Assembly (NCBI GenBank): GCA_045617725.1 | Contig: JAZLJD010000029.1 | Location: 1-63,326, forward strand | DNA from: JAZLJD01 sp045617725 | GTDB lineage: Bacteria; Bacillota; Clostridia; Lachnospirales; Lachnospiraceae | DNA: 63,326 nucleotides | Direction: 5' to 3' | Shown here: positions 52,833 through 61,251 of the stretch, one piece after another | Layout of the letters: each line of letters begins with the position of its first letter | How positions within the stretch are numbered: position 1 is the stretch's first letter | Notes under the pieces: model-generated | Told to the model about the DNA's origin: nothing | Database searches by the model: none | The model's input: the letters and a program-made list of their open reading frames with translations, nothing else | Position numbers and translations under genes: made by a program

Positions 52833-53297
52833 CTACTGATTATTGAATCTGTTGGAATTTAACTGGTTAATAAGTGCTTTGTAATAGTTTCTGGAAACGT
52901 AAACAATCTTGTGACTGCCGTCAAATTCAATTTTGCTGGATGCGGTCAGGTTTCTTGTGATGCTGTAAACCTTTCTCGTATTCAATATGGTTGACTTGGC
53001 GATGCGCATGAAGTAGGAGGGAAGAAGCTCTTCCAGCTCGTACAGCTTGTAATCCACCGTGAACTCATCGTTTTCCGTGTGCGCCGTTATACCGTTTTCG
53101 TTCGTTTCGAAAAAGAGGACTTTTTCGACGGGGAAGTAATACTCGGAATCGCCTTGCCGGAATGTAATCCTGCTTTTTTGCAGGGAAAACTCGGAAAGCA
53201 TACGCTGGAGGTTTGTTACGGAATCGTCCAGCACGTTACACCGAAGTGTCACTTCCAATTCTTCAATTGTTGGTTCGATTTCAATTTTGATTTTCAT
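52833..53297 (-). CDS. LytTR-domain transcriptional regulator
   Basis: A 154-aa regulator without a receiver domain. The N-terminal about 55 residues are a small alpha/beta extension, and residues about 60-150 are a LytTR DNA-binding domain (YYFPVEKVLFFETNENGITAHT; FMRIAKSTILNTRKVYSI; VYVSRNYYKALI). Such stand-alone LytTR proteins usually pair with a small membrane protein that inhibits them; here the partner is LiaF-like. Autoregulation is likely. Confidence 0.9.
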   Translation of the reverse strand: MKIKIEIEPTIEELEVTLRCNVLDDSVTNLQRMLSEFSLQKSRITFRQGDSEYYFPVEKVLFFETNENGITAHTENDEFTVDYKLYELEELLPSYFMRIAKSTILNTRKVYSITRNLTASSKIEFDGSHKIVYVSRNYYKALINQLNSNRFNNQ

Positions 53298-53443
53298 TTT
53301 TCTACTCTAGGGTTTGTAAACTCAACGTTTTGTTACCGGTATCGTATGCTTGCATTATAGCGGGGACAGTATTTTTTGAAAAGAGGATTTGGCTAACAGG
53401 TAAGTTTTGAAGGGGTAAGAAGTAATTTTTTGCTAATTATGTG

Positions 53444-53472
53444 TTGACAAGCATCTGTTATTGCTGTATATA
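53444..53472 (+). promoter_or_regulatory. promoter of the YtrA-like ABC operon
   Basis: TTGACA (53444-53449), 17-bp spacer, TATATA (53467-53472). tgttat near 53456 and ataaca near 53472 form a possible dyad for the GntR-type repressor. The 5' leader then contains GGAGGTG and module copy D. Confidence 0.85.
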
Positions 53473-53502
53473 TAACACATAAACAGTTGTAACACGGAGG
53501 TG

Positions 53503-53614
53503 TAGTGTGAAAAATGCAGGCATTTTTCACGCGACACTTTGTGTCGCAATCCGTAGCAGTTTCGCTGTAATACAGTGAAGGGCTAAATATACCGGATTGC
53601 GAAATGCGGGGATT
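53503..53614 (+). repeat. 112-bp start-codon-proximal module, copy D (variant)
   Basis: It ends 3 nt before the GntR-family ATG at 53618. The left flank CGGAGGTG is a strong SD, displaced by the module. It differs from the other copies at three positions, two of which (ctgc to ctgt and tgcag to tacag) restore pairing in the inner hairpin, the mark of a conserved RNA stem. Confidence 0.95.
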
Positions 53615-53617
53615 ATT

Positions 53618-53995
53618 ATGAAGATATCACAAACATCAGGCGTACCGATTTATCAGCAGGTAGCGGACGCGTTTCGCGGTGACATCATGGCAGGCAAGCT
53701 GCATAACGGTGAATATCTTCCATCCATTCGCGAGCTGGCACGGGATTTGAAGATCAGCGTAATCACTACAATGAAGGCATATGAGCAACTCGAGAGCGAA
53801 GGCCTGGTCATTGCGGTGCAGGGCAAGGGCTTCATTGTAAATGCCGGCGATGCGGAGATGCTGAAAGAACAGCACATGCGTAAGATTGAGGAAGCATTGA
53901 TGGAGGCCATCCGATTCGCCGAGATGTCAGACATCAGCGATGAGGAACTTGTAGAAACACTTACTACATTATTAAAAACTAAGGAGTTAGAGTGA
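53618..53995 (+). CDS. GntR-family regulator, YtrA-like
   Basis: About 125 aa from the ATG at 53618, 3 nt after module copy D. A winged-helix domain (PIYQQVADAFRGDIMAGKL ... LPSIRELARDLKISVITTMKAYEQLESEGLV) is followed by a short dimerising helix, the YtrA subfamily pattern. Such proteins repress their own ABC operon, here the three downstream genes, and respond to envelope-active compounds. The upstream in-frame TTG would begin inside the module and is not preferred. Confidence 0.92.
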   Translation: MKISQTSGVPIYQQVADAFRGDIMAGKLHNGEYLPSIRELARDLKISVITTMKAYEQLESEGLVIAVQGKGFIVNAGDAEMLKEQHMRKIEEALMEAIRFAEMSDISDEELVETLTTLLKTKELE

Positions 53996-53997
53996 TT

Positions 53998-54897
53998 ATG
54001 GAAATTAAGAAAGTAATAGAAGGTCGAAATATTGTCAAAAAGTATAAAGACTTTACTTTAAATATAGAAAATCTGGAGATTCCGCAGGGCTTTGCCACGG
54101 CTCTGATCGGAGAGAACGGTGCAGGTAAGACAACCCTTCTCAACATTCTGGCCGGCATTCGCCTGGATTATAAGGGCGAGCTTCGGTACTTCGGTGAGTA
54201 CAGTGATCGGGAACGCGAGTCGAATCCGATTGTGAAGGAAAGAATCGGTTACACCGGAACGGACAATTACTACCTGCCCCATTGGACGGTGGGCCAGATT
54301 GTAGAGCTGAGCGAGCTGATGTTTGACAATTTTTCCGAAGAGAAGTTTAAGGGATACTACCACGAGCTTGCCATTTCTTCAAACGGTTCCTACGCTACAG
54401 GCAAAAAAGTATCCGAGCTGTCTGACGGTACCAAGACGAAGCTGATTCTGTCCGGTGTACTTGCCCGCGATACGGACCTGCTTATTATGGATGAACCTGC
54501 TTCTCCTCTGGATCCGCTTATGCGAGACAAGCTGTGCGAATTGATTCGTGAATACCTGGGTGAGAAGGAAGACAGAAGCGTATTCTTCTCCACACATAAC
54601 ATATCGGATATGGAATCGATTACGGATTACGCCATTATTATGGAACAGGGCCGCATCGTGGAGGCCGGTTTTGTGGAGGACTTAAAGGAGAAGTACATAC
54701 TTGTTAAGGGCGAGGTTGCGGATCTTACAAAAGCTTCCAAGATTCTTTACACCTGCACCTCTTCCAAATACGGCTTTGAAGGCATCTGCCTTTCTACGGA
54801 ACTGGACAAGCTTGCCGGAATGGATATTACGACGGAAACCCCGTCCCTGTTCCAGATTTCCGTAGCGGTCATGAAGCATTTTTCCAGAGTGCAGTAG
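53998..54897 (+). CDS. ABC transporter ATPase (YtrB-like)
   Basis: About 299 aa. Walker A GENGAGKTT near residue 38, signature VSELSDGTKTKL, Walker B LLIMDEP near 163 and switch His in FFSTHN. The C-terminal extension is typical of YtrB-type ATPases. The ATG at 53998 is preferred to the GTG at 53992; AAGGAG lies upstream. It partners the next two membrane proteins. Confidence 0.92.
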   Translation: MEIKKVIEGRNIVKKYKDFTLNIENLEIPQGFATALIGENGAGKTTLLNILAGIRLDYKGELRYFGEYSDRERESNPIVKERIGYTGTDNYYLPHWTVGQIVELSELMFDNFSEEKFKGYYHELAISSNGSYATGKKVSELSDGTKTKLILSGVLARDTDLLIMDEPASPLDPLMRDKLCELIREYLGEKEDRSVFFSTHNISDMESITDYAIIMEQGRIVEAGFVEDLKEKYILVKGEVADLTKASKILYTCTSSKYGFEGICLSTELDKLAGMDITTETPSLFQISVAVMKHFSRVQ

Positions 54898-54907
54898 GAG
54901 GCTTAAC

Positions 54908-55564
54908 GTGATTAAGATAAACAGATTATTTACACCGGTGTTGTTGCGTATTCTTTATGTGATTTTTGTCCTATTACTGATGGGAATGGCCTGCCTGATA
55001 CCCGGAATCGGAAGTATTTTCGCATTGAGTGCCTATTGCGTCATTGCACTATTTTGCGATACGTACATTTTCGGAGGGATTGCCGGAAAGGAACAGCACA
55101 AGATGAATTTTATTCGGTCATCACTACGCGGGAACGGGTTGATCCGTCGTGCTCTCAAGGCCAATTTGGCCTATCACAATATTGCCATTTGGGCAATTGG
55201 AGTGGTTTCTTATGTGATTTCGCTCCTTCTGCTTACGGACGGCTTTTCGCTTTGGGAGCTGGGCTTTGCCGTAGCATCTTCCTGCTACAGCACAGGCATT
55301 TTCTCTTTGACACTTTGGCTGTCCCGTAAGTTTGTCGGAGGAATTCAGGGCTCGATTTTTGCCGCTTACGGAGAAGCGGTTGTACTGGCAGCCGGCCTGG
55401 CCCTGCAGCGATATGTCTTTTCGATCGAAGAGTTTGGCATAGTCAAAGTACTTTGTCTTTTGCCTGCAATTGCCCTGGCGGTATTCGGAAGTGCATTTTG
55501 TTTGAAGAAGTCTTTTGCCGGGTTTATTACCGGATTTTATGATAATAACAGTTTGGAGATGTGA
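54908..55564 (+). CDS. ABC-type membrane protein 1
   Basis: A 218-aa polytopic protein with about six TM helices and short loops, GTG start with the SD TAGGAGG. It lies between the ATPase and a second membrane protein of similar size, the usual YtrCD-like layout. No sequence motif names the substrate. It overlaps the GTG option of the next gene by 4 bp. Confidence 0.75.
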   Translation: MIKINRLFTPVLLRILYVIFVLLLMGMACLIPGIGSIFALSAYCVIALFCDTYIFGGIAGKEQHKMNFIRSSLRGNGLIRRALKANLAYHNIAIWAIGVVSYVISLLLLTDGFSLWELGFAVASSCYSTGIFSLTLWLSRKFVGGIQGSIFAAYGEAVVLAAGLALQRYVFSIEEFGIVKVLCLLPAIALAVFGSAFCLKKSFAGFITGFYDNNSLEM

Positions 55565-55566
55565 GT

Positions 55567-56262
55567 ATGAAAGAACTTAAAAAAGCTTTAGTGGCATGCA
55601 AATACGGACTAAATTATAAACAGCTGGTTAGCTGCGGAGTTATTATGTTTGTTTTGGGCCTGGCCATGCTGGTCGTTGATATAGTCTCCCCTTCCATGGA
55701 TTCGGGACGCGGTATCATTACGTTCTCCGGCGTGTATATGATGATCATTGCGGACTATATATTTCAGCTTCTTGTAACCGTTTCAATTACCGGAATGGTA
55801 CAGGCGAGCCCCAAGAGTAAAAAGTGGCAGTCCGATATACCGTGTCTGTTTTCCGGTGTGATGCAGGTCGGAATTTATACCGTCATTGTTATTTTCCAGT
55901 TAGTCTGTGTGGCACTGGTACCGGGGTATCAGCAGGAAGGTATGACGGAATATTATATGGTGAGACTGATCCTGCTTGCAGTGTTCTCGTTTGTGTTCAG
56001 TCTTTACATGGCAATTTGCTATAAATTCTTTATTGTGAGCACGATTGGATTCACCGTACTGCTTGTTGGAACCCTGAGTATGAGCGATCGCCTCGGAAAT
56101 CTGAGCTTCTTACAGGGTGGTTCCATGCTGTTCTATATCGTATTGGGCTATGTCCTGGTGCTGGCAGGCATTTTTGTTCAATATCTCGTCAGCAATCTTC
56201 TTTACAGAAGACCTTTTGACAGATTAGCGTTCAAAACCGCACTGAATAGGGCATATAAGTAA
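55567..56262 (+). CDS. ABC-type membrane protein 2
   Basis: About 231 aa, six TM helices (for example VIMFVLGLAMLVVDIV and YIVLGYVLVLAGIFVQYLV). The ATG at 55567 is preferred to the GTG at 55561 because GGAG lies about 8 nt upstream. Together with the previous gene it would form the membrane channel for the YtrB-like ATPase. The substrate is unknown. Confidence 0.75.
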   Translation: MKELKKALVACKYGLNYKQLVSCGVIMFVLGLAMLVVDIVSPSMDSGRGIITFSGVYMMIIADYIFQLLVTVSITGMVQASPKSKKWQSDIPCLFSGVMQVGIYTVIVIFQLVCVALVPGYQQEGMTEYYMVRLILLAVFSFVFSLYMAICYKFFIVSTIGFTVLLVGTLSMSDRLGNLSFLQGGSMLFYIVLGYVLVLAGIFVQYLVSNLLYRRPFDRLAFKTALNRAYK

Positions 56263-56328
56263 TTGAAATGAAAAAATGAATCCATTATAATTAACCCGTG
56301 TGTCATAAGGCACAAACGGAGGTGGAAT

Positions 56329-57909
56329 ATGGTTTCATGGAATAATTTTGATACGTTAAAAGCATACGATGATTTATTCAATCTTGATGTGGTTGATTTG
56401 ACGGAAGCAATGGCCGGCGAGGCAGGTGCTGAGCGTGTACGCAAGTACTCCGTTCCGATGGCAGCGGGGCTTACCTACAATTACGCAGCCAAGGCAGTGG
56501 ATGACAGCACGCTGAAGGTTCTGGTTTCCCTGGCTGAGGAGGCACAGCTTACCGACAAGTTTAAGGAGCTTTACAGTGGTGCCGTAATCAACACCGGCGA
56601 GCAGCGTCTCGTTCTGCATCAGTTAACCCGCGGTCAGCTCGGCGATCCGGTCATGGCAGACGGCGTGGACAAGCGTGAATTCTACACGGGTGTGCAGAAG
56701 AGCATTGCGGAATTTGCCACTAAGGTACATGAGGGTAAGATTACCAATGCAGCCGGCGAGAAATTTACAACGGTCGTTCAAATCGGTATCGGCGGTTCTG
56801 ATTTGGGCCCCAGAGCAATGTATCTTGCACTTGAGAACTGGGCCAAAAAGAATGACTGCTTCAAGATGGAAGCCCGCTTCATTTCCAACGTGGATCCCGA
56901 CGATGCAGGAGCCGTTCTGAATTCCATCGATGTTGCTCATTCCCTGTTCATTCTGGTAAGTAAGTCCGGAACGACCTTGGAAACCCTTACAAATGAATCC
57001 TTTGTAAAGGAAGCATTAAAGAAGGCAGGCCTCGATGCAAGCAAGCATATGATCGCTGTTACCAGCCAGACTTCCCCGCTTGCTCAGAGCTCCGATTACC
57101 TTGCAGCTTTCTTTATGGATGACTATATCGGAGGACGTTTCTCCTCTACTTCCGCAGTCGGCGGAGCAGTTTTGTCCCTTGCATTCGGTCCTTCCGTATT
57201 TGATCGCTTCTTACAGGGCGCAGCTATGGAAGACAAGCTTGCAACGAATCCGGATCTTCTCAAGAACCCGGCCATGCTGGATGCATTGATCGGTGTTTAC
57301 GAGCGTAACTTCCTTGGATATACGGATACTGCAGTATTGCCCTATTCTCAGGCATTGTCCAGATTCCCCGCTCATCTTCAGCAGATGGATATGGAGAGCA
57401 ATGGCAAGAGTGTGAACCGCTTTGGTGAGCCGGTAAGCTACGTAACGGGTCCTGTTATTTTTGGCGAGCCGGGTACGAACGGACAGCATTCGTTCTACCA
57501 GTTGCTGCATCAGGGAACGGATATCATTCCGCTTCAGTTCATCGGCTTTAAGAACAGCCAGATCGGAATGGATGTGGATATCCAGGGCAGCACCAGTCAG
57601 CAGAAACTCTGCGCCAATGTCGCAGCACAGATTGTCGCTTTTGCCTGTGGTAAGCAGGACGACAATATGAACAAGAATTTTGAAGGAAATCGTCCTTCTT
57701 CTATTATTATAGGTGAACAGCTTACACCGGAAGCACTCGGTGCACTTCTTTCTCATTTCGAGAATAAGGTTATGTTCCAGGGCTTTGTATGGAATGTGAA
57801 CAGCTTTGATCAGGAAGGTGTTCAGCTCGGTAAGGTCCTGGCCAAGAAAGTTCTGGCTCATGACACCGACGGTGCCTTAAAGGTTTACAGCGAACTTTTG
57901 AATATCTAA
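56329..57909 (+). CDS. pgi: Glucose-6-phosphate isomerase
   Basis: A 526-aa glycolytic enzyme interconverting glucose-6-P and fructose-6-P. Sugar-phosphate loops VVQIGIGGSDLGPRAMYLAL near residue 152 and VSKSGTTLETLTNE near 208 are intact, and the catalytic Glu lies in GRFSSTSAVGGAV/ESNGKS regions. The C-terminal helices include the conserved KNFEGNRPS. SD GGAGGTGG. Own transcription unit, with the CotH gene 14 bp downstream. Confidence 0.96.
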   Translation: MVSWNNFDTLKAYDDLFNLDVVDLTEAMAGEAGAERVRKYSVPMAAGLTYNYAAKAVDDSTLKVLVSLAEEAQLTDKFKELYSGAVINTGEQRLVLHQLTRGQLGDPVMADGVDKREFYTGVQKSIAEFATKVHEGKITNAAGEKFTTVVQIGIGGSDLGPRAMYLALENWAKKNDCFKMEARFISNVDPDDAGAVLNSIDVAHSLFILVSKSGTTLETLTNESFVKEALKKAGLDASKHMIAVTSQTSPLAQSSDYLAAFFMDDYIGGRFSSTSAVGGAVLSLAFGPSVFDRFLQGAAMEDKLATNPDLLKNPAMLDALIGVYERNFLGYTDTAVLPYSQALSRFPAHLQQMDMESNGKSVNRFGEPVSYVTGPVIFGEPGTNGQHSFYQLLHQGTDIIPLQFIGFKNSQIGMDVDIQGSTSQQKLCANVAAQIVAFACGKQDDNMNKNFEGNRPSSIIIGEQLTPEALGALLSHFENKVMFQGFVWNVNSFDQEGVQLGKVLAKKVLAHDTDGALKVYSELLNI

Positions 57910-57923
57910 TGGAGTAGTTGTTC

Positions 57924-59456
57924 ATGCACAGATTTTCCCGACATGCAACAGGATATGTAATATCATCAGCGATACTGCTTTTTGCAGTATCGCTTTTTGG
58001 CTGTGGTACGGCGGAGGAAGCTTCGCCGTCTCCGGATGTTGTCTATGTGGATTTTGCACCCTCCGAAGCGCCCTCTGCAGCGCCTTCTTTGGAGCCTTCC
58101 GAGGAACCTCCGGTAGATCTATTGCCTCCCATTTCCAAGGAGGAAGTGGTATTTAAGACGATGAAGGCTTATCTGGATGAAAAGGGATACCGGGATTATT
58201 CGGATTTTGACCAGGCAGTAGCCAGCGGCCTCCCGATTTTTGATTTGTGGCTCTCTGAGGAAGAATTTACCGGGGAGAACGGAATCTGGACTCTGGCAGC
58301 GAGCAGGATTCATGAAGAAAAGGAACACATCAAAGCGGATGCTCTTTTCTATGCCCCGGGAGGAGAACTTAAGGAAATTGCGGCAGTTGAACTTTCCATG
58401 CACGGAAACGGTTCCCTGGGTCTTTCCAACAAATCCATGCGTTTATATTATGATGAAAGCTACGGAGAAGGCGTTGAGGAATACAATCCCAAAAACCTAA
58501 AGTATCCGCTTTTTGGCGAGGACTATACGGATGCTTCCGGGGATACAATCGACAAATTCAAAACCGTCATTCTTCGTTCGGGCGGTAATGATGCCGAGTA
58601 CACCATGATGCGAGATTTGGTGGCACAGCGTATCTGTAAGGACCTGCACTGTGATACGCAGGCCGGACAGCCGGTGATTCTGTACGTAAACGGTCACATC
58701 TTCGGCACCTACAATGCCCGCGAGAAGATGGATGACCGATATGTGGAGAATCATTACGGGGTAGACCGAAAGAAGGTTACCGTGCTGGAAGTTCCGTCCC
58801 CGTTAGGTTCTGAAACAAAGGTGAATTACGAAGTGGTTGACGGAGAACAGGAAGAGGCGGATGCGTTTAATGCACTGCTTGCTTATGCCGTGGATCACAG
58901 TGCTGCGGACGAAGCGGTATATAAAAAGCTGGAAGAAGCAATCGATTTTGACAGTTTGATTGATATGTGCTGTGCGGAATTGTTTTTTGCCAATACGGAC
59001 TGGCCCGGTAACAACGTGCGTGTTTACCGGTACACGGGGGACGATGTGGACACGCTGGACCACAAGTGGCATTTCATGCTGGTGGATTTGGATATGAGTT
59101 ACGGCTGGAATTCTACGCCTTCCTCGAATTATTTCTATAAAATTACCAAAACGAACACGAGATTTGCACGGCTCATGCAGTGTCTGTTCCAAAATGCGGC
59201 GTTCAAGGAGCGGTTTGCAGAGCGGTTCAATGAGCTTTTGGATACGACGTTTACGCCGGAGAATACGCTGCCCATCTGGGATGCAGCCGCCGAAGAAATC
59301 AGCTGGGCGATCCAACTGAACATTATCTATCGCGGAATTCCGCAGTCCTACGATTACTGGAAGGAGCAGGTGGAGCAGAGCAGAACCTTCCTCAGTGAGC
59401 GTACGGAAGAGGTGCGTGTGCAGGTTTCGAGCTTTGCAGGAGGCTCGGCCGAATAA
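57924..59456 (+). CDS. CotH-kinase family lipoprotein
   Basis: About 510 aa from the ATG at 57924 (SD GGAG; the TTG six bases earlier is weaker). Signal peptide with lipobox ending in LFGCG, then a Pro/Ser/Glu-rich linker and a CotH domain: LSMHGNGSLGLSNKSMRLYY, LRSGGNDAEYTMMRDLVAQRI, YVNGHIFGTYNAREKMDDRY, and the acidic LVDLDMSYGWN. CotH proteins are atypical protein kinases; in Clostridia surface forms often act with cellulosomal or adhesion proteins. Likely co-transcribed with pgi. Confidence 0.9.
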   Translation: MHRFSRHATGYVISSAILLFAVSLFGCGTAEEASPSPDVVYVDFAPSEAPSAAPSLEPSEEPPVDLLPPISKEEVVFKTMKAYLDEKGYRDYSDFDQAVASGLPIFDLWLSEEEFTGENGIWTLAASRIHEEKEHIKADALFYAPGGELKEIAAVELSMHGNGSLGLSNKSMRLYYDESYGEGVEEYNPKNLKYPLFGEDYTDASGDTIDKFKTVILRSGGNDAEYTMMRDLVAQRICKDLHCDTQAGQPVILYVNGHIFGTYNAREKMDDRYVENHYGVDRKKVTVLEVPSPLGSETKVNYEVVDGEQEEADAFNALLAYAVDHSAADEAVYKKLEEAIDFDSLIDMCCAELFFANTDWPGNNVRVYRYTGDDVDTLDHKWHFMLVDLDMSYGWNSTPSSNYFYKITKTNTRFARLMQCLFQNAAFKERFAERFNELLDTTFTPENTLPIWDAAAEEISWAIQLNIIYRGIPQSYDYWKEQVEQSRTFLSERTEEVRVQVSSFAGGSAE

Positions 59457-59465
59457 CGGAGCCTG

Positions 59466-60419
59466 TCAAAGGAACAGAAACACAAGAGGAATTGTTACCA
59501 AAGAAAAGAGCGTGGTCATGAGAATGCCGTGTGCAATGGTAGTCTCATCGACACCGAGTTGTTTTGAGAACATAAGCGGGGTGTTTGCAGCCGGAACGGC
59601 ATATTCTATGGCGATTACGGCGAGCAGCATCTCGCTTTTTATAAAGGGTTTACAGCAGAGCACGATCAGGATCGGAATAATGACCTGACGAATCAGGGTA
59701 AAAAAGTAAAGCTTCCAGTGGGTAAAGAGCTGCTTGGGAGCCATCTGTGCAACGACAACACCGAGTACCAGCATGGAAAGCATGGTGGTGCAGCGTCCGC
59801 AGTAATTCAGAGTGTCGGCAAAAACAACGGGTACCCGGATATCGGCCACATAAAGAATGACGGTGAGTACGCAGGATATGGTGCCGGAATTTATGAGCTT
59901 TAAGTACCAGGGCTTGCCACCTTTGGCGAGGACAGATGAATCCTCTCCATGCTGCTCTTTTGCAGTTTTCTCAAGCGTGGTTGCCGCGTAGGTATAGAGC
60001 AGGAAGGAAAAAACCAGGTTGCAGACCGATACATAGATAAGGGATTGCGTGCCAAGTAGCGCACTGGCCAGCGGAATACCGATAAAGCCGACGTTACCGA
60101 AGACGGTAAGCATTTTGTAGGAGTAGCGTTCCGGTTTTTTGACGCCCAGAAGGCGGGGCACAACCATGGTCATGACAAGCAGGAAGCCATAGATAATCGT
60201 GAAGGCGATGAGGGCGATGAGCAGGTTTGAGAGAGGTTCCTTCTCCTCGTCCGTAATAGCGGAGCAGATGAGAACTGCGGGGTTTGTAATGTTAACAACG
60301 ATACCGGAGAGCTGCTTCGACGTGGCATCCGAAAGCATTCCGAGCTTAAAGAGAACGGCTCCTATCGATATCAGAAGAAAAATGATAATCATCTGCGTTA
60401 AGATTACATTGAGACTCAT
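59466..60419 (-). CDS. AEC family transporter
   Basis: A 317-aa membrane protein with about ten TM helices in two inverted halves. Segments such as SGIVVNITNPAVLICSA and AIEYAVPAANTPLMFSKQLGVDE match the auxin efflux carrier (AEC) family, which in bacteria moves malate, malonate or other small acids. Single gene, convergent with the CotH gene. SD GGAGG lies upstream of its start. Confidence 0.9.
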   Translation of the reverse strand: MSLNVILTQMIIIFLLISIGAVLFKLGMLSDATSKQLSGIVVNITNPAVLICSAITDEEKEPLSNLLIALIAFTIIYGFLLVMTMVVPRLLGVKKPERYSYKMLTVFGNVGFIGIPLASALLGTQSLIYVSVCNLVFSFLLYTYAATTLEKTAKEQHGEDSSVLAKGGKPWYLKLINSGTISCVLTVILYVADIRVPVVFADTLNYCGRCTTMLSMLVLGVVVAQMAPKQLFTHWKLYFFTLIRQVIIPILIVLCCKPFIKSEMLLAVIAIEYAVPAANTPLMFSKQLGVDETTIAHGILMTTLFSLVTIPLVFLFL

Positions 60420-60500
60420 GCTGCGTACCTCCTATCCCGCGTATTGTAGCACAATTTCGGAAAAAGCGTGATATAATTATTCGATGTGAGGAGATTTTTC

Positions 60501-61181
60501 ATGCGCTGCACTATTATATATGAAGACAATAGCATTATCGTGGTTCACAAACCGGCCGGACTTGCGGTGGAAACTGCCCGGATTACTGAGGCAGATGCGG
60601 TTACGGAACTGCGTAATTACTTAAAGGGGAACAATCGCGAGACGTACATTTCTCCCATCAATCGTCTGGATCAGCCGGTTGAGGGACTTGTCCTTTTTGC
60701 CTTAAATGAAGCATCGGCCCGTGAGCTGAGCCGGCAGATGACACAGGGGACGATTACGAAGATTTATAAAGCGATTGTTTTTGGCGCAGCCCCGGCATCG
60801 GGTGATTTGACGGACCATCTCCTTCGGAACAGGGACAATTCGACTGCAGTCGTAAGTGCCGGTACGAGGGAGGCCAAAAGGGCACATCTTTCCTATGAGA
60901 AAACGGCGGAAAGGGCGGTTACGCTTGCGGACGGGGAGCAATGCATCTTAAGTACGCTCCGGGTAAACCTTGATACGGGACGGCATCATCAGATTCGTGT
61001 TCAGCTTGCGCATGCGGGGTATCCGATTGTGGGTGATCTGAAGTACGGAAGCGAGGAATCCGTTCGAATTTCGAAACAGATTTGCGGTACGGTACAGCTT
61101 GCCGCCGTCGAGCTTTCTTTTGTCCATCCGAAGACGAAAAAGCCGCTTCATTTTAGTATTGAGGCGCTGTGCGAGGGTTGA
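60501..61181 (+). CDS. RluA-family pseudouridine synthase
   Basis: About 226 aa from the ATG at 60501 (SD GAGGAG; the GTG at 60486 overlaps that SD). The catalytic Asp is in INRLDQPVEGLVLFA near residue 58. TGRHHQIRVQLAHAGYPIVGDLKYG is the second family motif. The target uridine in rRNA or tRNA cannot be told. No S4 domain. An extended -10 (TGATATAAT, 60470-60478) may drive it. Its stop codon overlaps the -35 box for proS. Confidence 0.9.
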   Translation: MRCTIIYEDNSIIVVHKPAGLAVETARITEADAVTELRNYLKGNNRETYISPINRLDQPVEGLVLFALNEASARELSRQMTQGTITKIYKAIVFGAAPASGDLTDHLLRNRDNSTAVVSAGTREAKRAHLSYEKTAERAVTLADGEQCILSTLRVNLDTGRHHQIRVQLAHAGYPIVGDLKYGSEESVRISKQICGTVQLAAVELSFVHPKTKKPLHFSIEALCEG

Positions 61182-61206
61182 CAAGCGGTCTCGAAATCTT
61201 CATAAT
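61178..61206 (+). promoter_or_regulatory. promoter of proS
   Basis: TTGACA (61178-61183), 17-bp spacer, CATAAT (61201-61206). Overlaps the stop codon of the pseudouridine synthase, as the promoter at 26370 overlaps rsmA. Confidence 0.8.
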
Positions 61207-61251
61207 CAAGTGTATTGTAAAATGCTTAAAGTGTTGAAAGGATAGAACATT

